Shown here in pieces: positions 38,892-46,704 of a stretch of DNA of 64,000 nucleotides. The notes under the pieces were generated by a model. The model searched no databases. It saw only the letters and a list, made by a program, of their open reading frames with translations, and was not told where the DNA came from. The first letter of the stretch is position 1; each line of letters begins with the position of its first letter. Origin of the DNA: Bactericera cockerelli (taxonomy: Eukaryota > Arthropoda > Insecta > Hemiptera > Triozidae); the NCBI GenBank assembly GCA_024516035.1, contig CM044964.1:24249956-24313955 (forward strand). Reading direction: 5' to 3'. The position numbers were made by a program, and so were the translations under genes.

Positions 38892-39322
38892 TATCGGAAC
38901 CTCAGTATCGATACCAAATATCGATAATATCGGATCCAAATTATCGATATTTCAAAATATCGATATACCTAATATTGACATCCCTACCCGAAGGTTTCGA
39001 TCCGAGCTGCAACATTCCCCGAACCGCCTACGAAAACCAGATTCGGGCGACCATCAAGATCACGTACGAGTCCGCCTGTCGGGATGCGCTCGTCAGCAAA
39101 ACCAAAGTCCCCACCTGCACCGTCTACTATCGGAGGAACGGGGTGCCCAAGGACAACAACAAAGACACAGCCATCACCAGTTTCATTTTCATGGAGGCGC
39201 AATTGATCTTCGACGAGAAAGGGAACCTCAAATTGCGCTATGCGTACTGGAACATCGAAGATGCCGAGATACGGGATCTTATATTCAAGGATAAAGATTG
39301 GTACATGGGCCCTGGGTTGTAG
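32996..39322 (+). CDS. Unrecognised secreted cysteine-rich protein, copy 1 (exon 4 carries a transposon)
   Basis: Spliced gene: exons 32996-33047, 34456-34663, 36258-36463, 38095-38268 and 38994-39322 (969 nt, 322 residues). The first exon is a signal peptide (MSHTTGWFIAVLCLVLTG). Donors GTAAGT, GTGAGA and GTGAGT and acceptors after CACAG, CTCAG and TTCAG give phases 1, 2, 1. The mature part has 12 Cys, including an H-C-C-R motif in exon 3, and motifs NQYKPGDYL, IEIHRKVD, DPQGARGLKW and YAYWNIED. In the paralogue at 46705-51785 the fourth exon is continuous; here a 717-bp element (38270-38986) splits it at P-E-G-F-D. If the insert is spliced out, the frame is intact; otherwise this copy is broken. 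Exon 3 is preceded by three partial tandem copies of itself. I do not recognise the family. The signal peptide and even Cys number suggest an extracellular, disulfide-bonded protein. Confidence 0.75.
33190..33450. mobile_element. Small candidate MITE in intron 1 of the + secreted gene
   Basis: Inverted ends TCCTGAGACCTG (33203) and CAGGTCTCAGGAGG (33431), with internal repeats of AAAGTACTGATT(T/A)AGACCTGG and ACTTTTAAAAG. No ORF, target duplication unclear. Confidence 0.5.
33480..33716 (+). mobile_element. 5S-rRNA-derived SINE (SINE-F)
   Basis: GGCGCGTTGAATGCAACGGT then GGATCACCGAAGTTAAGCAA is 5S-like. Body CAGGCTGGGTGAGGGTAATG, tail GCGAATGGAGCC ... GATATGACCATGCAGTTG. In intron 1 of the + secreted gene. 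Confidence 0.85.
33803..34085 (-). pseudogene. Decayed retroelement ORF fragment
   Basis: The minus-strand frame carries LGERIACVTGEKRAKAYLMQ and RISLAVQVGNAASVFGT, resembling a block near the C-terminus of several LINE ORF2 proteins. It lies in intron 1 of the + secreted gene. A short piece of the same 3' end recurs at about 54145-54185. Confidence 0.5.
34118..34285 (-). repeat. Dispersed repeat K, copy 5
   Basis: TTTAAGCTTTATTAGGAGGA at left, GCAATCTCTTCCACCCAACC at right; intron 1 of the + secreted gene. Confidence 0.85.
34905..35275 (+). repeat. Three 113-bp tandem copies of intron end plus start of exon 3
   Basis: Each unit contains CTGTTCCTCTCAG and the first 58 bp of exon 3 of the + secreted gene, with acceptor-like junctions before 34964, 35077 and 35190. 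All three run straight into TAATTC instead of the exon's continuation. The true exon starts at 36258. Confidence 0.88.
35285..36147. mobile_element. 863-bp foldback Tc1/mariner-type element
   Basis: TA-flanked, with ends CAGGGTGGGGCAAAAGTCTG and its complement. The left outer arm (35285-35530) is repeated as a diverged direct copy (35575-35775), and the right arm (about 35770-36147) is the inverted copy, so nearly the whole element folds on itself. It lies in intron 2 of the + secreted gene, between the decoy exon copies and the true exon 3. Confidence 0.85.
36499..36748 (+). mobile_element. Diverged Helitron copy with adjoining second 5' end
   Basis: Same interior (GAAATTTGGTAGGTAGCTTT, GCAATAAGACGGGATTTTTC) with an eroded 5' part full of CACT repeats; 3' hairpin CCCC-AAAAA-GGGG and CTAG at 36745-36748. 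The following TCTCTATATTATAAATGAG (36749) looks like the 5' end of a second, truncated Helitron. Confidence 0.7.
36872..37150 (-). mobile_element. 5S-rRNA-derived SINE (SINE-F)
   Basis: On the minus strand: AATACACCGGTTC, CCGAAGTTAAGCGACATCCA and GACTTGGATGGGTGACCATT, the last two being near-canonical 5S rRNA, followed by body GGCTGGGTGAGGTCAATGTG. In intron 3 of the + secreted gene. Confidence 0.88.
37165..37318 (+). mobile_element. SINE-H 3' part
   Basis: ATTGTGTCACTTCTCGCCCA ... CACAGACCACAAGTGTTTAC ... GGCTGTGAAACACT then poly(A). Confidence 0.8.
37325..37440 (-). mobile_element. SINE-F body fragment
   Basis: Minus strand carries GTGATGCTGGCTATTTCCGG and CAGTCTGGGTGAGGGAGGTT without head or tail. 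Confidence 0.6.
37658..37875 (+). mobile_element. SINE-A, full length
   Basis: GTCCCGGTAGCTCAGTGGTA head, CGGGTTCGAAACACAG B box, (ATT)n tail. In intron 3 of the + secreted gene. Confidence 0.9.
38270..38986. mobile_element. hAT-like non-autonomous DNA transposon inside a coding exon
   Basis: 717 bp bounded by terminal inverted repeats TAGGGATG(C/T)CAATAT and flanked by a perfect 8-bp duplication CCCGAAGG (38262-38269 and 38987-38994). The subterminal regions are packed with ATATCGATAT motifs on both sides. An 8-bp duplication and this TIR type fit the hAT superfamily. There is no transposase ORF; internally there is an A28-type homopolymer near 38863-38888. A related terminus is at 53209-53300. 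Confidence 0.85.
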
Positions 39323-39449
39323 TGAGGCAATTGCCTCGTCCTTTATAATAATAATAATAATATTCTATGTTTGCTACTGCTAGCCCATAGAATAATATTT
39401 ATTACCATATTATGTAGGTATAAATATGAGAAATAAAACGAACTAATAA

Positions 39450-39630
39450 TAAAATAACAATACTCTTTAGTGGAAGTTAACCACCAAGCGAGGTTTATGC
39501 TTAAAGCATTTTCTACCACCTAACCCTCAGAGTCTTATTATTTTGTTGTCACATACTCAAATTAATGAGGAAAAAATCATGCACTGGATTGCTAGACTAA
39601 CGCCCCACTTGACTACGAATGCACTTTAGC
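39450..39630 (-). mobile_element. SINE-B with deleted B-box region
   Basis: TACTCTTTAGTGGAAGTTAA tail, ACCACCTAACCCTCAGAGTC body, then ATCATGCACTGG joined to CTAGACTAACG. Confidence 0.8.
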
Positions 39631-39639
39631 AAGGATAAT

Positions 39640-40205
39640 AAAAAAATGTTTTGTCCGTTTTTATGTCTCTCTGTTCTCATGTCTGCACATCAGATGGGCT
39701 TACAATGGCCTTAAACCTCAGAAAAAATGATCACTTGGGTGAATGAAATCCTCACTTCAGATGAAAATACTGGATAAATACCTATTCGCAATATGTTTTA
39801 CTAAAAGTATGGAGTGGTGAGAAAATTTACATCTTGGATATATAATAATTAATATTATATTTCAGACCTGAAGTACCTATTTCTTTCTCTGTATTTTATA
39901 TAACCCTACTATACACAGTTACACACAAGGCATTGCCTTTCAAGCTGAGGATTGGATATAATGTTTCCTTTTGCACACGAAGTGTATTTTTGGGAGATAT
40001 CAAGAATTTTTGGTCGATTACATTTTTTGCACACATGCAACAAGGTAGAATTAACTATATCTTTGAAGATATTGATGGCTTCAATTTATTCTGGCTCATC
40101 ATCTCTTTTCTTCGGTACAATATTTTTAAATTATTGTACCTTCATTTTTTTTTTCTTTAAAATATATTTTGATTCATCGATACCTTATTTTCAGGCAGAT
40201 ATACA
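39640..40205. other. AT-rich spacer downstream of the + secreted gene
   Basis: No family recognised; AATAAA at 39433 is a possible poly(A) signal for the gene ending at 39322. Confidence 0.4.
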
Positions 40206-40206
40206 A

Positions 40207-40445
40207 TCTTAATATATAAAATGTCAAAGTCACTGACTGACCACTGACTGATCATCGCTCTACCTACAGCCCAAACCGTAATACCTAGAGAGCTGAAATT
40301 TGGTAGGTAGCTTTGTCTTATAGTCTAGATGTGCAATAAGACGGGATTTTTCGAAACTCCCACTACAACACCTGCCATTGGCGAAAAAGGATTTTTTGCT
40401 TTCACGGCCATGCCTCGGCCCGCAAAGCGGGCCACAGCCCGCTAG
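40207..40445 (+). mobile_element. Short non-autonomous Helitron, solitary copy
   Basis: 239 bp starting TCTTAATATATAAAATGTC after an A and ending CTAG before a T. A GC-rich hairpin (CCCGC-AAA-GCGGG) lies about 10 bp before the end. These are the hallmarks of Helitrons: no target duplication, A/T target, 5' TC, 3' CTRR with hairpin. Confidence 0.85.
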
Positions 40446-41167
40446 TGTATTATATATTCTTTTCTTAATCTTGTGAAAATCTACACCAAGGTACATACAG
40501 AATGTCTCGCTGGGTAATGTCAGACAGAGACAGAACCAGCTTTCTCAGACAAAAGACAATAACACAAATCATTGGCGCCTCTACCAGGGTTGGCGTTAAT
40601 TTAGTTTGGCGCCTTATTCTAATCACAGTAGTTACCAATCTTTCCAATGAAAAAAAACTGACGCATGTTCAAGAGTCATTATTAACAGTAATAAGGACAC
40701 CCAGAACTTAAGTTATTATTTTTTTAAATCAAAATGACCAACACGCATTACAAAATAATTTAAAAGAAAGAAAAACGGCACGAATTTGGATTTTTTTTTT
40801 CTTCTTCTGTGAAGCAAAATCTTTAAAATATAGGGACAATCCAAATTTTTCCTGAAAGAGGTACTCTCTAATGAGTTATAAATTGTTTTGAACAGCACAT
40901 ATTCAGCCTTAATAATTGGAAATTAGAACCAGAGGTCAATAAAGTAAGTATCCCGATAGGAAAAACATTTTGCATCGATAGTTTTGGTACACCACGTACT
41001 CAACTGGTTTGAATGGTACAACAGAAGTAAACGAGTTTTTTTTGTCTTTTTCACGGGAAAGGTACAATGTAGGTATTGCGTAGGTGCCTATTGGATTATT
41101 CATGACTACCTAAATGATTGTAAAGTAAAGTCTATTGTTTTATAAGAACATTACACATTAGTACAAC
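40446..41167. other. Spacer between Helitron and LINE, nothing recognised
   Basis: GGCGCCTCTACCAGGGTTGG near 40586 is locally GC-richer, but no exon is supported. Confidence 0.4.
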
Positions 41168-41365
41168 CTTTTTTTTTTTTTTTTTTTTTTACACAAACTT
41201 ACGGGGTTAAGCCCATTTTTGTTACAAAAAAAAAACTAACAAAGTTAAATTTAAAATTAAAGAAAAAAAAAAAAAAAAAAACGTGATGAAAGGAAAACCT
41301 TCATCGCAACCCCAATCATGTCGAGAGCACGGACCCTAGAGCAATGATATGGTGGTTAACCATCA

Positions 41366-44347
41366 TCAACGCATCAGCTCTACATGGGCCACGCTCACCA
41401 CATCATTGAGTGTGCAGAAAAAAATATCAATACTACTAACTTTATTTCCAATGTTCTGCATTCTCTGGAGCGGGGAAAATTCACCGGTGTTGGTGTTTCT
41501 TTTATGGAGCTTGAACATGGTCGTTAACCTGGTGTTAGCACTTCTCACTCTGAAGTTTAGGTTACTAAGTAGTTCAGGGGAATATATTTGACCATTTACT
41601 ATTTTGTATAGAAAAGTGAGATCTGACATCCTTCTACGGTATTCCAGAGTGACAAAATCCTGAGAATGCATGATTTCATCATAGTTGTGGTTGATGATGG
41701 GAGTTTTTAATTTATATGCAAGCATTCTCAGGAAAGTTCGCTGAACAGCTTCTAAAGATGAAATGTGTATAGAATACTGAGGAGACCACACACTTGAGCA
41801 ATATTCTAAATGTGATCGGACATAAGCATAATATAAAATTTTGAGTGTATTTGGATTAGTAAAGTCTTTTGTTTGTCTAAAAAGGAATCCCAACATTTTA
41901 AATGCTTTTTTATTAATATTATTATAGTGAGAGTTAAATTTAAGGTTACGTTGGAATGTAACTCCTAAATCCTTTACTTCATTTACTCTATTCAGTGGGA
42001 TATCATTAATCTTATAGGTATATAGATAGGGATTTTTTTTATTGTAAAAGTTCATTATTTTACATTTCTCAATGTTCAGCTCCATAAGATTTTCCCTACA
42101 CCAGGAATGCAGAAGATCAAGGGTGTCCTGAAGTATGGCAGCCTCCCGCGACCCGCCAACTCTTATAGCTATTTTGAAGTCGTCGGCAAACAACCAGCCT
42201 CGTACTTCGGGGGGTAATATAGACACGATGTCATTAATAAAACACAAAAATAGAATTCCTGAGAGGTGTCCCCCCTGAATACAGCCTGAAGTTACGTCGA
42301 CTTCTTTGGAAAAATAATTTTTGCTAATAGCGATGTTACTCTGCCTATTTACCCTCACAATCTGTTTCCTGTTCTTGTGGAAGTCTTCAAGCCACAGTAA
42401 CAATTTACCTCCAACCCCTAATGCATTTAACTTGGATATAAGTAGGTTGTGATTTATTTTGTCGAAACATTTTGAAAAATCCGTAAGAATAACGTCCACC
42501 TGGCCACCATCATCAAGTACATGTGATATATATTCAGTGAATGAGATTAAGTTGGTGGCGGTGGAACGTTTTTTCATAAATCCGTGCTGGTTATCATTAA
42601 CAACATTAGATAAAACGGGGTACAGTTGACGAGAAACGAGATTTTCCAAAAGTTTGGGTACAATGGAGGTAATACTTACTGGGCGATAGTTTTTAACATT
42701 ATCGTTGTCACCAGATTTATAAATGGGGGTAATATAGGCTTTTTTCCATCTCTCCGGGAAAACTCCGGTATCAAGTGAGCGTTGGAATATAAGAGTTAGC
42801 GGAGCGGCTAGTACTGAGGCGCAAGATTTAAACAAAAGGGGAGAGACCTCATCCGGACCACGGCATGCATGTTTAGGTAACTTGCTTAAAAGTTGGAAGG
42901 TATCATTTACCGAGAGCTCAATACGCGTAATATTTATACATGTATTGAAATTATATTCTCTCTTGTCAGACGTGATACTAGAATAATTATGAGCAAAGTT
43001 CCTCGCAAATAAATCTGCTATGGATTTTGGATCTTGGCTGACCAAGTTATCTAGTCTCATAATTGAAGGAATGGCAGGACTTTTTTTCTTTGATGACAGA
43101 AAATTCCAAATTAGTTCTGGTTCATTCGTTATTTTATTTTCCATAGACTGAATATATGCATGGTAGTCGCGAGATGAAATATCTTTACATGTTTGTCTTA
43201 ATTGCTTAAATTGAAAATACATTTGACGACAACCCAGAGACTTATATTGTTTATGAATCCTTTTCTTCTCAAAAATTAGATTTTTCAATTCCGAACTGTA
43301 CCAACCTGGGAACCGAGATGTTTTGATTTTCCTTTCGGGTACATGAAGCTCAATACCTTTCAATAAATATAAATAAAATGCCTCCACAAGAGTATCTAAG
43401 TTTGAGTCGGGATTGAATTTGTCTCTATGACTGAGGTTTTCATATAGATAGGAGGAAAGCTTTGTATAATCAGCTTTTTTAAAATCTTTAAGGACTACAG
43501 TGGTATTGTCAATAGGTACTTTCTGACTCGTTAACTTTTTCGGGGAAATATTTATGAGCAATGCAGGGTGGTGAGTATCAAGTTTTATAATTTCGTCATC
43601 ACAGCGAGTTACCTTCAAAAGAGACGGATTATTTGTTAGTACTAAGTCTAAGACTGTATTATTTTTATTGGCAATAAAATTAAGCTGTGATAGCGCGTGT
43701 AATTCAAGAGAAGACGAGAAAACATCAGCTCCAGCACTATTTTTAACCATCGTCGGTTGACAAGTTGAAGGATCCCACACTATATTAGGGAGGTTATAAT
43801 CTCCGGTTAAAATGAAGTTTGTCTTGGGGAACTTTTGAAACATTTCGTCTAGAAGAAAAGTATATTTTAAATATTGTGAGGCTGGACTGTCTGGTGGTAT
43901 GTAAACAGTGCTTATAAGGAAATTCCTACTCTTGATTTTAAATTTCACTGTTAAAATCTCTAGGTTGTCTTGCTCATTAAGTTTAACATTAGAAGATTTT
44001 ATGCGTTTATTTATAGCTATTAAGACAGACCCACCCCTACCATTCCCACCATGATTCCTATCCAATCTGTATATTACATAGTTATCCATCCCCAATTCCG
44101 CACTGTTTATAGAAGCATTTAGCCAGGTCTCGGTGAAAACAACAATATCATAATCAAAAAGCGGTACATTGCAAACTAATGTGCGGAGCTTGGTCCTTAA
44201 TCCTCTGACATTTTGATAATAAATAGATGTACCTGATATATTCTTATTGGTTTTATTTATATTTATTAGATTAGTTGAATTTCTTTGTCTACAAGTGTTA
44301 AATCTAATTTCATTATCTTGCTCTGTTAATATATTCTTGTTGTACAA
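41366..44347 (-). CDS. LINE ORF2: AP-type endonuclease plus reverse transcriptase
   Basis: 993 residues as read from a TTG at 44347; the same frame stays open upstream to about 44525 and overlaps the ORF1 stop, so the true protein is longer. Endonuclease: QNVRGLRTK (45-53), FTETWLN (71-77), GRGGSVLIA (103-111), TGDYNLPNIVWD (181-192), DTHHPAL (257-263). Reverse transcriptase: AYITPIYKSGD (537-547), NYRPVSITS (553-561), TDFSKCFDKINH (622-633), SGCIQGGHLSGILF (687-700; family norm is nearer S-G-V-P-Q-G), catalytic LFADD (719-723). The C-terminal SHLEYCSSVWSP motif is typical of jockey/CR1-like proteins. No RNase H was seen. Function: target-primed reverse transcription of its own RNA. Confidence 0.92.
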   Translation of the reverse strand: MYNKNILTEQDNEIRFNTCRQRNSTNLININKTNKNISGTSIYYQNVRGLRTKLRTLVCNVPLFDYDIVVFTETWLNASINSAELGMDNYVIYRLDRNHGGNGRGGSVLIAINKRIKSSNVKLNEQDNLEILTVKFKIKSRNFLISTVYIPPDSPASQYLKYTFLLDEMFQKFPKTNFILTGDYNLPNIVWDPSTCQPTMVKNSAGADVFSSSLELHALSQLNFIANKNNTVLDLVLTNNPSLLKVTRCDDEIIKLDTHHPALLINISPKKLTSQKVPIDNTTVVLKDFKKADYTKLSSYLYENLSHRDKFNPDSNLDTLVEAFYLYLLKGIELHVPERKIKTSRFPGWYSSELKNLIFEKKRIHKQYKSLGCRQMYFQFKQLRQTCKDISSRDYHAYIQSMENKITNEPELIWNFLSSKKKSPAIPSIMRLDNLVSQDPKSIADLFARNFAHNYSSITSDKREYNFNTCINITRIELSVNDTFQLLSKLPKHACRGPDEVSPLLFKSCASVLAAPLTLIFQRSLDTGVFPERWKKAYITPIYKSGDNDNVKNYRPVSITSIVPKLLENLVSRQLYPVLSNVVNDNQHGFMKKRSTATNLISFTEYISHVLDDGGQVDVILTDFSKCFDKINHNLLISKLNALGVGGKLLLWLEDFHKNRKQIVRVNRQSNIAISKNYFSKEVDVTSGCIQGGHLSGILFLCFINDIVSILPPEVRGWLFADDFKIAIRVGGSREAAILQDTLDLLHSWCRENLMELNIEKCKIMNFYNKKNPYLYTYKINDIPLNRVNEVKDLGVTFQRNLKFNSHYNNINKKAFKMLGFLFRQTKDFTNPNTLKILYYAYVRSHLEYCSSVWSPQYSIHISSLEAVQRTFLRMLAYKLKTPIINHNYDEIMHSQDFVTLEYRRRMSDLTFLYKIVNGQIYSPELLSNLNFRVRSANTRLTTMFKLHKRNTNTGEFSPLQRMQNIGNKVSSIDIFFCTLNDVVSVAHVELMR

Positions 44348-44520
44348 TTCATACGAGCCATTTGTTAAGGTTATGATATTATTGAAACTATCGTAACGAC
44401 TAATATTTGAAATATCATTACTGGTGTCTAATGTCAGATTAGGGCTGGAATCACAGTGGTAATGTCTATCATAATTACTATCAATATAAAGATGTTGGAT
44501 GTCATGTTGAACTGTATGGA

Positions 44521-45213
44521 CTATTTTATCTGTGATGATTGAGGGCTCAATGAAAAAGTTGACTCAGGGGAATCTACAACAGGAGACAAATCTACGACAG
44601 GAGATAATTCTACAAGTGGAATACATGGAGTAGTGCGAGACAATGATGGAAACATAATACGAGAGTTAATATCAGGTGTATGAATATAACTAATATTAGG
44701 TGTATGTAGATTAGGTGTGGGTATACGACTTCTATTATTCAACAAGTTTAAATTATTAAAGTCATAAGCATAACTTTGATTAAGATCAAAGCTAGTGCCC
44801 ATTGATGGGTTTACTGTGCATGTCACTGTGTTAGGCATACATGCATTATCACATGACACATGCACATTATTGAGGTGCTCTGTCTCAGGCACAGGGTCCT
44901 CACTAAGTACTGATACTTTCTGGAGATAAATTTTGAGCTTAAGACTTAAAAGTCGCTTACCGTTAATATTGAGATGGAGGCCGTCTTTGGCATAATGCCA
45001 CGGGCGAAGGAAGTAATTCGGATCTAAATAGGAAATGCTTTTTGATCTAAGTTTTTCTCTAAGCTGATTATTGAATTTTTGTACACGTCTATTCAAATGA
45101 GGGCTATCCCATCTTATTGGAACTAAAATGAAACATAATTGTTGACTCTGATGTCTATTCAGGATCTGGTCAACGGCTTCGAACGCCTTTGTCCAGTTCC
45201 TATAATTAATATA
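44521..45213 (-). CDS. LINE ORF1, 3' part, with SGNH-esterase-like segment
   Basis: The open frame ends at 44521. Its 5' part beyond 45213 is SINE sequence, so the apparent Met start at 45384 is artificial. Residues after the junction include ILVPIRWDSPHLNRRVQKFN and KDGLHLNINGKRLLSLKL. The D-G-L-H-L-N block looks like the D-x-x-H end of an SGNH/GDSL hydrolase, a domain known from ORF1 of CR1-group LINEs. After it comes a low-complexity Pro/Ser/Asn region. ORF1 and ORF2 overlap slightly in different frames. Confidence 0.65.
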   Translation of the reverse strand, partial: YINYRNWTKAFEAVDQILNRHQSQQLCFILVPIRWDSPHLNRRVQKFNNQLREKLRSKSISYLDPNYFLRPWHYAKDGLHLNINGKRLLSLKLKIYLQKVSVLSEDPVPETEHLNNVHVSCDNACMPNTVTCTVNPSMGTSFDLNQSYAYDFNNLNLLNNRSRIPTPNLHTPNISYIHTPDINSRIMFPSLSRTTPCIPLVELSPVVDLSPVVDSPESTFSLSPQSSQIK

Positions 45214-45409
45214 ATAATAATAATAATATCGCCTTATACTCCCCCGATTAAGACTACTAAATCCCATTATTCCAGCATTAAGCCCAAGACATAATATTAT
45301 AAGGTAAAAATCCCAAATGGGAGGATGACTTGTCATGTCCCGGCTGGGTTTCGAACCCACGACCACTGGAATCTCTGGATTCACAGACTGAGCAATGAGC
45401 TACCGGGAC
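45214..45409 (-). mobile_element. SINE-A joined to the 5'-truncated LINE
   Basis: GTCCCGGTAGCTCATTGCTC head at 45409; the (ATT)n tail ends where LINE ORF1 sequence starts (about 45213). Confidence 0.88.
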
Positions 45410-45439
45410 CGATGTGCATTCGAAACTCGGTATCTCGGG

Positions 45440-45530
45440 AATCGGAAATTAAGTGGTAGAAAACGCTTTGAGTATTAACCTCGCCTGGTGGTTACCTTCC
45501 ACTAAAGAGTGTTATTATTATTATTACCAT
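45440..45530 (+). mobile_element. SINE-B 3' part
   Basis: AAGTGGTAGAAAACGCTTTG ... GCCTGGTGGTTACCTTCCAC, then (TTA)n. Confidence 0.8.
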
Positions 45531-45966
45531 TCAGGTGCTGGGTCAACACAAGAGTACCGGAATCCCTTATAAACAATATTTTTTTTTTTTGCTTCAGTTT
45601 CTGCAGTTCACACACATAGGGACATGACTGATGTACCCAAACTGTAAATCTATGTAAAATTTATAAATATCTATGTAAATATCCGGATAGGAAAGATCAT
45701 TTTGAATCTTTACATTTACATAGATATTTACATCTTGGTTTAGCAATCCAGACAAGAAACGCAGCTTCATTTTTGGGAGCAATTCCAACAACTGGAGTTT
45801 TCGATGAAAATTTTATGTTAAATAAATTGTAAACTGAAATTTATTCTTAAAAAAATAAATAAAAATTGATTAGTAACTAAATATGTTTCACCGGTACTAG
45901 GTATCAAATCATGTATTACCTACTAATGCCTCTAAAAAACATATTTGTCTCCTAGATACCCTTATA

Positions 45967-46477
45967 CAGGGTCCGCCAAAAAAAAGGAGCCACTCAAAAT
46001 ATCTAGAGAACGGATTTAAATTTTGAAAAATGCTAAATTATATTCGAAAACGGATAATTTTAATATTAAAAATAAGTTGACCTCTTGACATATTCCCTGG
46101 TAAAGCTAATGTATAAAAAAGGCTTAAAATTTTAATTATTTCTTAATTGGAATTTATTAAAGTGTGCCAACATGTCTTAATGGAATAACATTTGTTTAAC
46201 AATTTACAAAAATACAATTATATTTCTTATAAAAAAAATTGTTGAAACCTTTGAAATACAATGTACGATATCTCCGGCCCTGTTTTGTTCAAAAAAGGCA
46301 AAATACTTTAATGACAACTACTTTCCAGAAATGTATCACAAACAGGATGGTTCTATTAAAGATTCGAAAGTTGATCTGCCCTGGTGCCGACCCTGGTAGA
46401 TAATGATAAAAAATCAGAAGCCAGTAAAAATGTTTACCCTTTGATAATTCGAGTGGCCTCTTTTTTGGTGGACTCTG
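45967..46477. mobile_element. Tc1/mariner-type MITE (CAGGGTCCGCC family), copy 2
   Basis: 511 bp, TA-flanked, ends CAGGGTCCGCC and (complement) CAGAGTCCACC, with the subterminal CCACTC(A/G)AA block of the 6237-6468 element. It is longer internally, without a readable transposase. Confidence 0.8.
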
Positions 46478-46704
46478 TATATATGTATATTCACTATTCA
46501 CAATAAAAATACATTTTACAGTAATATTCTATTCCTTTGAGTATAATCGTATATTTTATAGTAATATTCAAGAATATCGATAGCATAAAACATTTTCAAT
46601 GGCTGAAACTTATTGAATAGGATCCTGGCTCTAGAACCTGGCTTTCAATGATAGATTGTGGGGATTTATATCCAGCAAATCCATCAAAATCATTCCAATT
46701 TAAT

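Larger units (their letters stand above)
41168..45213 (-). mobile_element. Jockey/CR1-type LINE, 5'-truncated, poly(A) tail
   Basis: Minus-strand non-LTR retrotransposon. Poly(A) tail (T-run at 41170-41190 on +), a short A-rich 3' region, ORF2 to 41366, and the 3' part of ORF1 up to about 45213, where the sequence changes abruptly into the tail of a SINE. It lies between the two convergent secreted-protein genes. The long undamaged ORF2 suggests a young insertion. Confidence 0.88.
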
